Shown here: positions 16,925 through 24,404 of the stretch, in pieces
Layout: each line of letters opens with the position of its first letter
How positions within the stretch are numbered: position 1 is the stretch's first letter
NCBI GenBank assembly: GCA_036377075.1
Contig: DASUZB010000012.1
Coordinates: 1-64,000, forward strand
Reading direction: 5' to 3'
Length of the DNA stretch: 64,000 nucleotides
From: DASUZB01 sp036377075
GTDB lineage: Bacteria; Actinomycetota; CALGFH01
Made by a program: the position numbers and the translations under genes
The notes under the pieces: model-generated
The model's input: the letters and a program-made list of their open reading frames with translations, nothing else
What the model was told of the DNA's origin: nothing
Database searches by the model: none

Positions 16925-16958
16925 CCCCTGGCGGGGTGTTGCCGCACGCCGCCAGGGG
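16925..16958 (+). terminator. Strong hairpin between padR-type gene and ABC exporter
   Basis: CCCCTGGCGG (16925-16934) pairs perfectly with CCGCCAGGGG (16949-16958), with a further GTG/CAC pairing inside the loop. It ends or attenuates the regulator transcript before the exporter genes. Confidence 0.6.
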
Positions 16959-17085
16959 CCGTACCCCCGGGCCGGTCCAGCCAGAGGCCGAACCTGGTGC
17001 CCAAGGTGCGCAATCCGAAGGATAGCCAGGTCGGGCCCCTGTGGACAGCAAGCGAGACGAACACCGTCCACGGAGGTAGACGGAC

Positions 17086-18102
17086 ATGACTGTCCAGCGA
17101 GCGCCGCTCGCCGAGGAGTCCCCCGGCGGCGTGGCGCAAGCCATCGAGGTCGACGACCTGGTCAAGACGTATCCCGGCGACGTCCGCGCGCTCGCCGGGA
17201 TCAGCCTGAAGGTGCCGGCCGGGGCGGTCTTCGCCCTGCTCGGGCCGAACGGTGCCGGCAAGACCACCGCCGTCAAGATCCTCACCACCCTGTCCCGCCC
17301 CGACGGCGGCGGCGCCCGCGTCGCCGGCTTTGACGTGCTGCGCGAGCCCGACCGGGTGCGCCGCGCGATCGGGGTGGTGGCGCAGCGCTCCGGCGTCGAC
17401 CGCGAGGCGACCGGCCGCGAGAACCTGACCCTGCAGGGCCAGCTCCACGGCCTGCGTGGCGGCCGGCTGAAGGGCCGCGTCGCCGAGCTGCTCGACCGCT
17501 TCGGCCTGGCCACGGCGGCCGACCGGGTGACCGGCGGCTACTCCGGCGGCATGCAGCGCCGCCTCGACATCGCCCTCGGGCTGGTCCACGAGCCGCGGGT
17601 GCTGTTCCTGGACGAGCCGACCACCGGCCTCGACCCGGAGGTGCGGGCCTCCATGTGGGAGGAGATCGCGCGGCTGACCGACGCCGACGGCCTCACCGTG
17701 CTCCTCACCACCCACTACCTGGAGGAGGCCGACCGCCTGGCGGGGCGCCTGGCGATCATGGACCGCGGCCGCGTGGTGGCCGAGGGCACGCCGGAGGAGC
17801 TCAAGCGCGAGCTGCGCGGCGACGCCATCCACGTGGAGCTGGCCGAGGCCGAGGAGGAGGCCCGGGTCCGGGCCGCGCTGGCGTGCCTCGACGGCGCCCT
17901 GCGCGAGGTCGCCCTCGACGGCCGCTGGCTGCGGGCCAGGGTCGACGACGGCGCCAGCGCCGTCCCGCAGGTGCTCGGGGCGCTCGACGCCGCCGGGGTC
18001 AAGGCCGCCGCCGTGACCATCGCGCGGCCCTCGCTCGACGACGTCTACCTGCGCCACACCGGGCGCAGCTTCACCAGGGCCGACGAGGAGGGCACCCGAT
18101 GA
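17086..18102 (+). CDS. DrrA-like ABC exporter ATP-binding protein
   Basis: A 338-residue ABC ATPase of the daunorubicin-resistance (DrrA) type. It has Walker A GPNGAGKT, Q-loop VVAQRSGVD, signature YSGGMQRR, Walker B VLFLDEPTTGLDP and H-loop TTHYLEEAD. The roughly 100-residue C-terminal extension after the nucleotide-binding domain, ending in PSLDDVYLRHTGRSF, is diagnostic of this subfamily. It powers the permease encoded next; the stop codon overlaps that start (ATGA), so translation is coupled. A lipophilic drug or metabolite is the usual class of substrate. Confidence 0.95.
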   Translation: MTVQRAPLAEESPGGVAQAIEVDDLVKTYPGDVRALAGISLKVPAGAVFALLGPNGAGKTTAVKILTTLSRPDGGGARVAGFDVLREPDRVRRAIGVVAQRSGVDREATGRENLTLQGQLHGLRGGRLKGRVAELLDRFGLATAADRVTGGYSGGMQRRLDIALGLVHEPRVLFLDEPTTGLDPEVRASMWEEIARLTDADGLTVLLTTHYLEEADRLAGRLAIMDRGRVVAEGTPEELKRELRGDAIHVELAEAEEEARVRAALACLDGALREVALDGRWLRARVDDGASAVPQVLGALDAAGVKAAAVTIARPSLDDVYLRHTGRSFTRADEEGTR

Positions 18103-18872
18103 CGACCGTCGCCCACTGCCGCTACATGGCCCTGCGCCACCTGCGCGCCCTCGCCCGCCAGCCCTGGTACGTGGCCTTCACGCTGGTGCAGCCGATCATC
18201 TGGCTGCTGCTGTTCAGCGAGCTGTTCAAGCGGGTGGTGGAGCTGCCCGGCTTCGACAGCGGCTCCTACATCGCCTTCCTGACCCCAGGGATCGTGGTGA
18301 TGACGGCGCTGCAGAGCTCCGGCTGGAACGGCATGAGCATGATCGAGGACCTCGACCGCGGCGTGCTCGACCGCTTCCTGGTCTCGCCGGCGAGCCGCCT
18401 CGCCCTGATCGCCGGGCGCATCATCCAGCTTGCGCTGGTGGCGGCGATCCAGTCGCTGATCGTGATCGGGCTCGCCTTCGTCCGCGGAGCCCGCTTCGAC
18501 GGCGGCCCGCTCGGCGTCGCCGTGCTGATCGCCGTCTCGGTGCTGCTGGCCGCGCCGTTCGGCGCACTCTCCAACGGCCTGGCCCTGCTGGTCCGCAAGG
18601 AGGAGTCGATCATCGGCGCGGTGACCCTGGTGATGCTGCCGCTCACCTTCGTCTCGACGGTGTTCATGGCCAAGGGGCTGATGCCGGCGTGGATGCGGCA
18701 CGTGGCCGCGTTCAACCCGGTCGACTGGGCAGTGCGGGCCGGCCGCGAGGCGCTCGGCGCCCACGTCGAATGGAGCCTGGTCGCCACCCGCTCCGGCTGG
18801 CTGCTCGCCCTCGCGGTGGTGTGTGGCTGGTTCGCGACCAGGGCCTTTCGCACCTACCAGCGCTCGGCCTGA
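18099..18872 (+). CDS. ABC-2 type exporter permease (DrrB-like)
   Basis: The 257-residue integral membrane protein has six predicted membrane segments in the ABC-2 pattern: FTLVQPIIWLLLF near residue 30, FLTPGIVVMTAL near 65, a re-entrant region after SMIEDLDRGVLDRFLVSP (a typical coupling-helix motif), and the final WLLALAVVCGWFATRAF. VSTVFMAKGLMPAWMRHVAAFNP and DWAVRAGREAL are typical of DrrB homologues. It partners the ATPase at 17086 through a 4-base overlap and is followed by a strong hairpin, so the two genes form a complete exporter unit. Confidence 0.93.
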   Translation: MTTVAHCRYMALRHLRALARQPWYVAFTLVQPIIWLLLFSELFKRVVELPGFDSGSYIAFLTPGIVVMTALQSSGWNGMSMIEDLDRGVLDRFLVSPASRLALIAGRIIQLALVAAIQSLIVIGLAFVRGARFDGGPLGVAVLIAVSVLLAAPFGALSNGLALLVRKEESIIGAVTLVMLPLTFVSTVFMAKGLMPAWMRHVAAFNPVDWAVRAGREALGAHVEWSLVATRSGWLLALAVVCGWFATRAFRTYQRSA

Positions 18873-18881
18873 CGCCACGAC

Positions 18882-18912
18882 GCCCGCGCCCGCCACCCCG
18901 GCGGGCGCGGGC
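18882..18912 (+). terminator. Strong hairpin after the ABC exporter
   Basis: GCCCGCGCCCGCC (18882-18894) pairs perfectly over 13 bp with 18900-18912, with a 5-base loop ACCCC, just 9 bases after the permease stop codon. Confidence 0.7.
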
Positions 18913-19007
18913 ATCGCCGTCCACCTGCCTGCCCGGGTGCGGCGCGGCGGAGTAGCCCGGCGTGCGGGCTTGACGGCTCGGCCGCGGCGATGGTCCGCTC
19001 CTTGGCC

Positions 19008-19337
19008 ATGAGCGATCTCGTCGAGCGCGTGCTCGGCGTGGTCAGGCAGATCCCTCCCGGCCGGGTGCTCACCTACGGCGACGTGGCGGCGATGGTCACC
19101 GCCCCGACGCCCCGTGACGTCGGCCAGGTGCTGCTGCGCCACGGCGACGACGTGCCCTGGTGGCGGGTGCTGCGGGCAGACGGCACCCCGCCGGAGCACC
19201 TGCGCGACCGCCAGCTCGCCCTGCTCCGCTCCGAGGGCACCCCGATGGCCGCCTTCGGCCAGGGCGTCGACCTGCGCCGCGCCCGCTGGGAGGCCGCCGG
19301 CCACGACGACGGCAAGCAAGGCTCGCTGTTCGACTAA
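19008..19337 (+). CDS. Alkyltransferase-like (ATL) protein, MGMT family without the active cysteine
   Basis: A 109-residue protein matching the DNA-binding domain of O6-alkylguanine-DNA alkyltransferase: VLGVVRQIPPGRVLTYGDVA, then RDVGQVL, then PWWRVLRADG at 50-59. The acceptor motif PCHRV of true MGMT is PWWRV here, so it cannot transfer alkyl groups. ATL proteins bind O6-alkylguanine, bend DNA and recruit nucleotide excision repair. The ATG at 19008 fits family length; an ATG at 18990 adds six residues, and neither has a clear ribosome binding site. The gene appears monocistronic. Confidence 0.88.
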   Translation: MSDLVERVLGVVRQIPPGRVLTYGDVAAMVTAPTPRDVGQVLLRHGDDVPWWRVLRADGTPPEHLRDRQLALLRSEGTPMAAFGQGVDLRRARWEAAGHDDGKQGSLFD

Positions 19338-19468
19338 ACGGCGATCATGTATCCGGCGCCGCATGCAGCGCCCCGCCAACGTGCAGCTTTGGACCATGCG
19401 CGCCGACCCCGCTGGCCACGCGACCACCTTGAACGGGATACGTGACCGCCGTTCTACCGGGGAGCCCG

Positions 19469-19765
19469 TCAGGCGCGGAGGTAGGCGAGGACGGCCAGGA
19501 CGCGGCGGTGGTCGGCGGTGGTGGTGGGGAGCCGCAGCTTGGCGAAGATGCTGCTGACGTGCTTCTCGACGGCGCCTTCGGTGACCACCAGGCGCTCGGC
19601 GATGGCGGCGTTGGAGCGTCCCTCCGCCATCAGCTCCAGCACCTCGCGCTCGCGCGGGGTCAGCTCGGCGAGCGGGTCGTCGCGGCGGCGGCGGCCGAGC
19701 AGCTGGGCGACCACCTCCGGGTCGAGGGCGGCGCCGGACTCGCCGCACCGCATCGAGGCGCGCAC
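19469..19765 (-). pseudogene. N-terminally truncated NarL/FixJ-type response regulator
   Basis: The surviving part is a complete LuxR-type DNA-binding domain: GAALDPEVVAQLL, LTPREREVLELMAEGRSNAAIA, VTEGAVEKHVSSIFAKL, ending HRRVLAVLAYLRA, which is the usual end of this family. The receiver domain that should precede it (about 130 residues) is absent. Only about 50 bases separate it from the next gene, and no frame there encodes a receiver. No histidine kinase is adjacent. It is most likely the remnant of a deleted two-component regulator, although a short DNA-binding-only protein starting near 19753 cannot be excluded. Confidence 0.75.
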
Positions 19766-19813
19766 CTCGTCTGGCGACGTGGTGGTGCATCGCGGCTGAC
19801 GGTGCGCCAGCCG

Positions 19814-20740
19814 TCAGGAGGCGTCCCCGCCGCGCCCGCCGCCGAACCACGACCAGTCGGTGACCGGGCCGAGGTGGCGGAGCTTGTCGGGGTTGACGAT
19901 CGAGTGCACCGTCTGCACCAGGCCGTCGGCGATGTCCAGCGCGAGCACGCTGATCAGGTTGCCCTCCGGGTCGTAGGCGATCGCGCCCGGCTGGCCGTTG
20001 ACCTCGGCGGGGCGCATGCGCACGCCGCCCCGCTCCGCCAGGCGCGCGAGCCCGAGCAGGAAGCGGGCCACCTGCACGGCGCCGTGGATCGGCTGGCTGA
20101 CCGCCGGCGCCTTGCCGCCGCCGTCGCCGTACATGACCGCGTCGGCGGCGAGCATGCCGACGAGCCCGTCGGTGTCGCCCTCCTCGACGGCGGCGAGGAA
20201 GCGGCGGGACAGCTCCTCGCGCTGCCGGCGGGACGTCTCGAAGCGGGGCCTGCCGGCCTCGACGTGGCGGCGGGCGCGGACGGCGATCTGGCGGGCGTTG
20301 TCCTCGCGCTTGCCGACCACCCTGGCGATCTCGTCGTAGTCGTAGCCGAAGACCTCGCGCAGCAGGAACACCGCCCGCTCCACCGGCGAGAGGCGCTCGA
20401 GCAGGACCAGGAACGCCAGCGACAGGGAGTCGGCGGTCTCGGCGTGCGCCGCCGGGTCGGCCGTGGTGTCGTCGGCATCGGTGACCAGGGGCTCGGGCAG
20501 CCACGAGCCGACGTACGCCTCCCGCCGCACCCGCGCGGAGCGCAGGTGGTCGATGGCGAGCCGGGTGGTGATCGCCGCCAGGTACGCCTTGGGCGAGTCG
20601 ACCCGCTCCGGGCCGGCCCGGTGGGCGCGCAGGAAGGTCTCCTGCACGATGTCCTCCGCCTCGCTGACGCTGCCGACCATCCGGTAGGCGATCGAGAACA
20701 GCAGCGGGCGGTACCTGGCGTACGCGTCGTGTTCGTCCAT
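19814..20740 (-). CDS. ECF41-type RNA polymerase sigma factor with NTF2-like C-terminal domain
   Basis: A 308-residue extracytoplasmic-function sigma factor. Region 2 is at about 8-70 (SEAEDIVQETFLRAH, YLAAITTRLAIDHLR) and region 4 at about 115-165 (SPVERAVFLLREVFGYDYDEIA). The linker carries WLPEP at 80-84. The tail is a SnoaL/NTF2-like domain with DGGGK and ends near NPDKL. These three motifs define the ECF41 group, in which the C-terminal domain controls sigma activity in place of an anti-sigma factor. The usual partner gene (carboxymuconolactone decarboxylase, oxidoreductase or epimerase) is not adjacent. A second ECF gene lies 36 bases upstream on the same strand. GGAGG precedes the ATG. 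Confidence 0.93.
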   Translation of the reverse strand: MDEHDAYARYRPLLFSIAYRMVGSVSEAEDIVQETFLRAHRAGPERVDSPKAYLAAITTRLAIDHLRSARVRREAYVGSWLPEPLVTDADDTTADPAAHAETADSLSLAFLVLLERLSPVERAVFLLREVFGYDYDEIARVVGKREDNARQIAVRARRHVEAGRPRFETSRRQREELSRRFLAAVEEGDTDGLVGMLAADAVMYGDGGGKAPAVSQPIHGAVQVARFLLGLARLAERGGVRMRPAEVNGQPGAIAYDPEGNLISVLALDIADGLVQTVHSIVNPDKLRHLGPVTDWSWFGGGRGGDAS

Positions 20741-20776
20741 GCCTCCAGCCTCCCGGCGCCTTTGCGAGTCTGCCCG

Positions 20777-21829
20777 TCACCGGGCTGGCGGAACCTTCAG
20801 ACGAGATGGCGCCGAGCCCCGTGACAGTAGCGCCTGGGGGAGCCCGAACGGGCGCAGGACGTCGTTGCCGAGGAAGCGGGTGATGGCGGCGATCCGCCCG
20901 CCGTCGAGGGTGAGCACGATCAGCCCGGCGGCGGTCGCGACCGGTTCCCGCGGGTCGCCGAGGTAGCAGCCGAACGCCGGTTGGGTGTTGGCGCGCGTCG
21001 CCACCAGCCGGAAGCGTCGCTCGCCGTGCCAGGCGGCGCTGGCGCGCAGGAAGGACGCGATCGCCGCCGCGCCCTGGTACTGGTGCGGTGCCGGGGGCAT
21101 GGTGAGCCAGGCGTCGCCGGTCAGCAGGGCGACCACGCCGTCGACGTCGTCGGCCTCGAAGGCGTCGGCGAAGCGCCGGGTGAGCTCGCGCTCGCGCGCC
21201 GAGCGCGGCGTCGGCGCCCGCCGCTGGGCCGCGGCCGCCGGGTCCGCGGCGAGCGCCGCCCGCGCCCGCTGCAGCGCGCCCTTGACCGAGGCCTCGCTGC
21301 TGCCGAGCATCGCCGCCACCTCGCCGGTGCGGAAGCCGAGCACGTCGCGCAGGACCAGCGCGCTGCGCTGGCGCGGCGGCAGCTGCTGCAGCCCGGCGAC
21401 GAACGCCAGCTCGATCGCCTCCCTGGCCTGGAAGCGCGCCTCGGGCCCTGGCGAGCTGTCGGGAATCCCCTCGAGCAGCGCGTCCGGGTAGGGCTCGAGC
21501 CAGGTCGGCTCGCCGTGGCGGGTGGGCTCGGGCGGCTCGAACGGCGGCACCGGCGCCGGCGGTGGCCGCCGCCGGGCGTCGCGCAGCGCGTTGAGGCAGC
21601 GGTTGGTCGCGATTCGGTACAGCCACGCCCGCAGCGACGCCCGCCCCTCGAAGCCAGCCAGGCCACGCCAGGCCGCCAGCAGGGTCTCCTGCAGCACGTC
21701 CTCCGCGTCCTGCAGCGAGCCGAGCATCCGGTAGCAGTGCAGCTCCAGCTCGCGCCGGTAGGGGTCGGTGAGCTCGCGAAACGCCTGCTGGTCTCCCGCA
21801 CGCGCGCGGGCGATGGTGGTCTCGTCCAC
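20777..21829 (-). CDS. SigG-like ECF sigma-70 factor with SnoaL-like C-terminal domain
   Basis: The 350-residue sigma factor begins ARAGDQQAFRELTDPYRRELELHCYRMLGS, followed by DAEDVLQETLLAAWR (region 2), ATNRCLNALRDARRR, and LPPRQRSALVLRDVLGF (region 4). A SnoaL-like domain covers roughly the last 130 residues (AFEADDVDGVVALLTGDAWLTMPP). This organisation matches the SigG/TIGR02960 group of actinomycete ECF factors. Start GTG 21829 is chosen because GAGGA sits 7 bases upstream; the frame runs further back without homology. It is followed 36 bases later by the ECF41 gene, so the two may be co-transcribed. Confidence 0.92.
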   Translation of the reverse strand: MDETTIARARAGDQQAFRELTDPYRRELELHCYRMLGSLQDAEDVLQETLLAAWRGLAGFEGRASLRAWLYRIATNRCLNALRDARRRPPPAPVPPFEPPEPTRHGEPTWLEPYPDALLEGIPDSSPGPEARFQAREAIELAFVAGLQQLPPRQRSALVLRDVLGFRTGEVAAMLGSSEASVKGALQRARAALAADPAAAAQRRAPTPRSARERELTRRFADAFEADDVDGVVALLTGDAWLTMPPAPHQYQGAAAIASFLRASAAWHGERRFRLVATRANTQPAFGCYLGDPREPVATAAGLIVLTLDGGRIAAITRFLGNDVLRPFGLPQALLSRGSAPSRLKVPPAR

Positions 21830-21954
21830 CCCGACATCCTCGCACCAGTGCCGCTCGCGCTCACCGCGATTGGGGTACCCGGCGCCGGCCGGTCCGTTTC
21901 CGCCCTGGATGGTGTCGTGACAACCGAGGGCCACACCTACCGAGGAGGACCACG

Positions 21955-22455
21955 ATGGCGGCGGCACGACCGGCGACGAACGGCAGCGACGAGCGAGGCA
22001 GGGCCCGTGCGGCGGCCGACCTGGCGGAGGGGACCATCCTGGCGACCGTGGAGGTCGCCGCGCCCCCTGAGCGCGTCTTCCAGGCGCTGGCCTCGAAGGA
22101 GGTCACCGACTGGTGGGTCAGGCCCGGCGTCTTCGACACCAGGGAGTGGAGCGGCGACGTGCGCGCCGGCGGCCACTGGCGGGCCTCGGGCGTCGGCGGC
22201 GGGAAGCCCTACGCCCTCGAAGGCGAGTTCCTCGAGGTCGACCCGCCGCAACGGCTGGTGCACTCCTGGCACCCGGCCGGGGCGCCCGGCGCGGCCACCA
22301 CGGTGACCTACCTGCTGGAACCGCTCGACCGGGGGACCCGCATCACGCTGCGGCACGCCGGCTTCGGCTCGCGGGAGGTGTGCGCCAACACCGGCATCGG
22401 CTGGGAGACGAGCTTCGAGCGCCTGGCCCAGTCGCTGGCCCCTCCTGGCGCCTGA
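21955..22455 (+). CDS. SRPBCC / AHSA1-like (START-fold) protein
   Basis: The 166-residue product has the Aha1/CalC-like START fold: EVAAPPERVFQALASKEVTDWW, EFLEVDPPQRLVHSW, TTVTYLLEPLDRGTRITLRHAGF, and the closing GWETSFERLAQSL. The family binds hydrophobic ligands in a helix-grip pocket. Functions range from cyclases to antibiotic sequestration and are not predictable here. GAGGAGG stands 7 bases before the ATG. The gene is divergent from the SigG-like sigma factor and converges on the CGNR gene with only 3 bases between stops. Confidence 0.88.
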   Translation: MAAARPATNGSDERGRARAAADLAEGTILATVEVAAPPERVFQALASKEVTDWWVRPGVFDTREWSGDVRAGGHWRASGVGGGKPYALEGEFLEVDPPQRLVHSWHPAGAPGAATTVTYLLEPLDRGTRITLRHAGFGSREVCANTGIGWETSFERLAQSLAPPGA

Positions 22456-22458
22456 CCG

Positions 22459-23082
22459 TCAGCTCCGGGGGGTCCTGGCCGAGTCCCGCCGTCGGCGGGC
22501 GTGTTCCCTGGCCTTGGCGCGGTTGCCGCAGTACTGCATCGTGCACCAGCGACGGTGCCCCTGGCGGTTGACGAACAGCCAGCCGCAGTCCTTCCCGGGG
22601 CAGCGCCCGACCGGCGGCCGGTCGGGCTGGCACAGCAGCTCGGCCGCGCTGCGGGCGACGGCGAGCAGGGGCAGGTCGAGCGAGACCGGCAGTACCCAGC
22701 GCGCCTGGCCGTCGGGACCGGCCACCAGCTCCGCCGCCGCGGCGGAGCGTTGCGCCAGCCTGGCGACCACCTGGAAATCCCGCCTGGCCGCCGGGTCCTG
22801 GGCGACCCGGTAGAGCGCCCGCCGCAGCCCGCGGGCCTCCTCGAGCACCCCGGCGGCCTCACCGGGCCGCCGGCGCCCGAGCGCGCGCACGCGGCCGCTC
22901 TCCTCGGCGCCGACCAGCCCCGCGTGGAACGCCCAGACCGCGAGGTGGTCGAAGTCGTGGAGCCATTCTCCCCTGGGGTGTGGAGGCGGGCCCCAGCCGG
23001 CCCACGTGTTGCAGAAGTCGAGGGCGGGGTGGCCGCCCACGAGGATGGGCATGCGGTAGCCCTCGACCATCACCCAGTGCAC
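22459..23082 (-). CDS. CGNR zinc finger / ABATE domain protein
   Basis: The 207-residue protein has an N-terminal ABATE-type domain (GGHPALDFCNTWAGW, DHLAVWAFHAGLVG) and a C-terminal CGNR treble-clef zinc finger: RCPGKDCGWLFVN, WCTMQYCGNRAKAREHARR. The finger is thought to bind DNA and the N-terminal part to act as ligand sensor. Such proteins are probable transcriptional regulators in actinomycetes. Start codons are ambiguous: GTG 23082, ATG 23070 and ATG 23052 are in frame without a strong ribosome binding site, and the conserved region begins right after the last. It is divergent from the secreted protein at 23167, a likely target. Confidence 0.85.
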   Translation of the reverse strand: MHWVMVEGYRMPILVGGHPALDFCNTWAGWGPPPHPRGEWLHDFDHLAVWAFHAGLVGAEESGRVRALGRRRPGEAAGVLEEARGLRRALYRVAQDPAARRDFQVVARLAQRSAAAAELVAGPDGQARWVLPVSLDLPLLAVARSAAELLCQPDRPPVGRCPGKDCGWLFVNRQGHRRWCTMQYCGNRAKAREHARRRRDSARTPRS

Positions 23083-23113
23083 GACAGGAGTGTAGCCGAT
23101 CGGCGTTTGCGGG

Positions 23114-23143
23114 CTAACCGCTTTGGAGAAGAAAACTGGTTAG
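23114..23143. promoter_or_regulatory. Inverted repeat in the CGNR/secreted-protein divergent promoter
   Basis: CTAACC (23114-23119) and GGTTAG (23138-23143) are arranged as an inverted pair 18 bases apart between the divergent genes. The right arm continues as GTTAGTCGAC (23139-23148), a 10-mer also found at 41312-41321 before the RND operon. Confidence 0.35.
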
Positions 23144-23166
23144 TCGACGCCATCGGAGGTGGGAAC

Positions 23167-23700
23167 ATGCGCATCAGCCGGATCGGGATGCTGCTCGTGG
23201 TCGCGGGGCTCACGCTGCTCGGGCCCACGACCACGGCGCTGGCAGACCACGACCACCCGCCGGGACCGCCGTGGACGCCGTACCGCTCCCAGCCGTTCGA
23301 CGCGCCACCCGGGGCGCGCTGCTCGTTCGGGGTGCGGGGCGAGATCCTGCGCGACGAGGAGCTCAGCCGGACGCTGACGACCTACCCCGACGGCAGCATC
23401 CACCTGCAGGAGGTGATCGGGCCCCTGGTGTTCCGGTTCACCAACACGTCGACGGGGCGCAGCGTGGTGCGCAACCTCGACGGCACCGGCCTGTTCGACC
23501 GCGGCACCGACGGCTCCTTCGCGCTCTTCCTCGTCAAGGGCCACATGGGCGCCGGCCTCGCCTCCACCGACCCCGGCGGCCCCGCGCTCCTGTACTTCAC
23601 CGGCACCGGCCACACCCTCGTCCAGGCCGCCGACGGCAGCCGCACCGTCATCTACGGCAAGGGCCCCGTCGAGAACGTCTGCAACGCCCTCGCGCGCTGA
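23167..23700 (+). CDS. Secreted hypothetical protein
   Basis: A 177-residue protein with a clear Sec signal peptide (MRISRIGMLLVVAGLTLLGP, cleavage probably after TALA near residue 26). The mature part appears all-beta. It contains one cysteine early (ARCSFGV) and one near the end (VENVCNALAR) that could form a disulfide. No named family is recognised; the pattern of short strands with repeated Gly-Thr-Gly turns resembles small actinomycete secreted barrels. The start is preceded by GGAGGTGGG. The gene is divergent from the CGNR regulator and followed by a 14-bp stem hairpin. Confidence 0.8.
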   Translation: MRISRIGMLLVVAGLTLLGPTTTALADHDHPPGPPWTPYRSQPFDAPPGARCSFGVRGEILRDEELSRTLTTYPDGSIHLQEVIGPLVFRFTNTSTGRSVVRNLDGTGLFDRGTDGSFALFLVKGHMGAGLASTDPGGPALLYFTGTGHTLVQAADGSRTVIYGKGPVENVCNALAR

Positions 23701-23800
23701 GGAGGCAGGTCAGCAGCAGGAGTCCCTGTCGTCCTTTTCCACAATTTGGACTTCGGTGATGTTCTCCCTGTCGTGGCTCCACGAGGATACGGATCGCCCA

Positions 23801-23832
23801 ATCGGCCTGCGCGTGCGGACGCGCAGGCCGAT
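23801..23832 (+). terminator. Very strong hairpin before the HicA-like cassette
   Basis: ATCGGCCTGCGCGT pairs perfectly over 14 bp with the segment 23819-23832 around the loop GCGG. It lies 100 bases after the secreted-protein gene and 27 bases before the next start, so it insulates the small two-gene cassette from upstream transcription. Confidence 0.65.
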
Positions 23833-23858
23833 CCGCATCGCTCCTGGAGGCAGCGCAG

Positions 23859-24089
23859 GTGTCAGCAGGTCGGCCCAGGCACCCGATCAAGGAGCTGGAG
23901 ACGCTCCTACGGGAGGTGGAACGACCTGGCTGGCACGTCGACAAGGGCCGCACCTACTTCAGGCTGCAATGCCCGTGCGGGAAGAGGCACATGAGGTGGG
24001 TGCACTTGACCCCGTCGGACGCAAACTACGTGAGGAACGTGCGAGGATGGCTCCGCCGGTGTTCGTGCTGGGAGGAGGGGGGCCGATGA
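23859..24089 (+). CDS. Small HicA-like protein, possible toxin of a toxin-antitoxin pair
   Basis: The 76-residue product reads as a compact dsRBD-like protein: HPIKELETLLREVERPGWHV, then KGRTYFRLQCPCGKRH, then WVHLTPSDANYVRNVRGWL. The order of helix, GW-K-G-Y-F strand, His-containing strand and final helix resembles HicA mRNA interferases, but two cysteines (CPC) and further cysteines near the C-terminus (RRCSCW) make it unlike typical HicA. Start GTG 23859 has GGAGG 8 bases ahead. Its stop overlaps the next start (ATGA), tight coupling as in TA operons. The toxin role is inference. It could instead be a small RNA- or nucleic-acid-binding protein. Confidence 0.65.
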   Translation: MSAGRPRHPIKELETLLREVERPGWHVDKGRTYFRLQCPCGKRHMRWVHLTPSDANYVRNVRGWLRRCSCWEEGGR

Positions 24090-24385
24090 GGTACTCGTTC
24101 TCGATCGGCATGCGCATCTCCGGGCAGCGCGACGACCTCGAACGCGCGCTCGACCGGGTCATGGACGAGCTGGTGCGCCTGAACGCAGTGGACCCGAGCA
24201 TCTCCGCGACGATCGACGAGGGTGAGGTCGAGATCTCGGTCGTGGTCGACGCGGACTCGCCTGACGCGGCGGTCGCCGCCGGGGCGAGCACGGTCAGGAC
24301 GGCCCTGCACGCCGCGGAGTGGCACACCCCGACCTGGCCTGCGTTCAACGCTCGCTCGGTCGGGGCCAGGCTGGTCGACGCCTGA
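24086..24385 (+). CDS. Small acidic partner of the HicA-like protein (possible antitoxin)
   Basis: This 99-residue protein starts at the ATG overlapping the previous stop. It is acidic and appears to fold as beta-alpha-beta: MRYSFSIGMRI, a helix from QRDDLERALDRVMDELVR, then VEISVVVDADSPDAAVAAGASTVRTALHAAEW. Short proteins of this pattern accompany HicA-like genes in actinomycetes, where an antitoxin is expected. No DNA-binding motif is visible. The gene ends at a hairpin shared with the convergent msiK gene. Function unproven. Confidence 0.65.
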   Translation: MRYSFSIGMRISGQRDDLERALDRVMDELVRLNAVDPSISATIDEGEVEISVVVDADSPDAAVAAGASTVRTALHAAEWHTPTWPAFNARSVGARLVDA

Positions 24386-24404
24386 GCGTGCCCCTACGGG
24401 TGCC

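Noticed and set aside
18045..21845. A 1266-codon minus-strand frame
   Set aside because: It covers several real genes on both strands, including the ABC permease, the ATL gene and both sigma genes in another frame. Its translation is low-complexity Arg/Gly/Ala. A GC artefact.
21913..21922. TGTCGTGACA palindrome as an ECF promoter element
   Set aside because: It only partly resembles an ECF -35, and no matching -10 is at proper spacing before the SRPBCC gene.
22501..23166. Long N-terminal extension of the secreted protein
   Set aside because: It is antisense to the CGNR gene. The ATG at 23167 gives a clean signal peptide and a good ribosome binding site.
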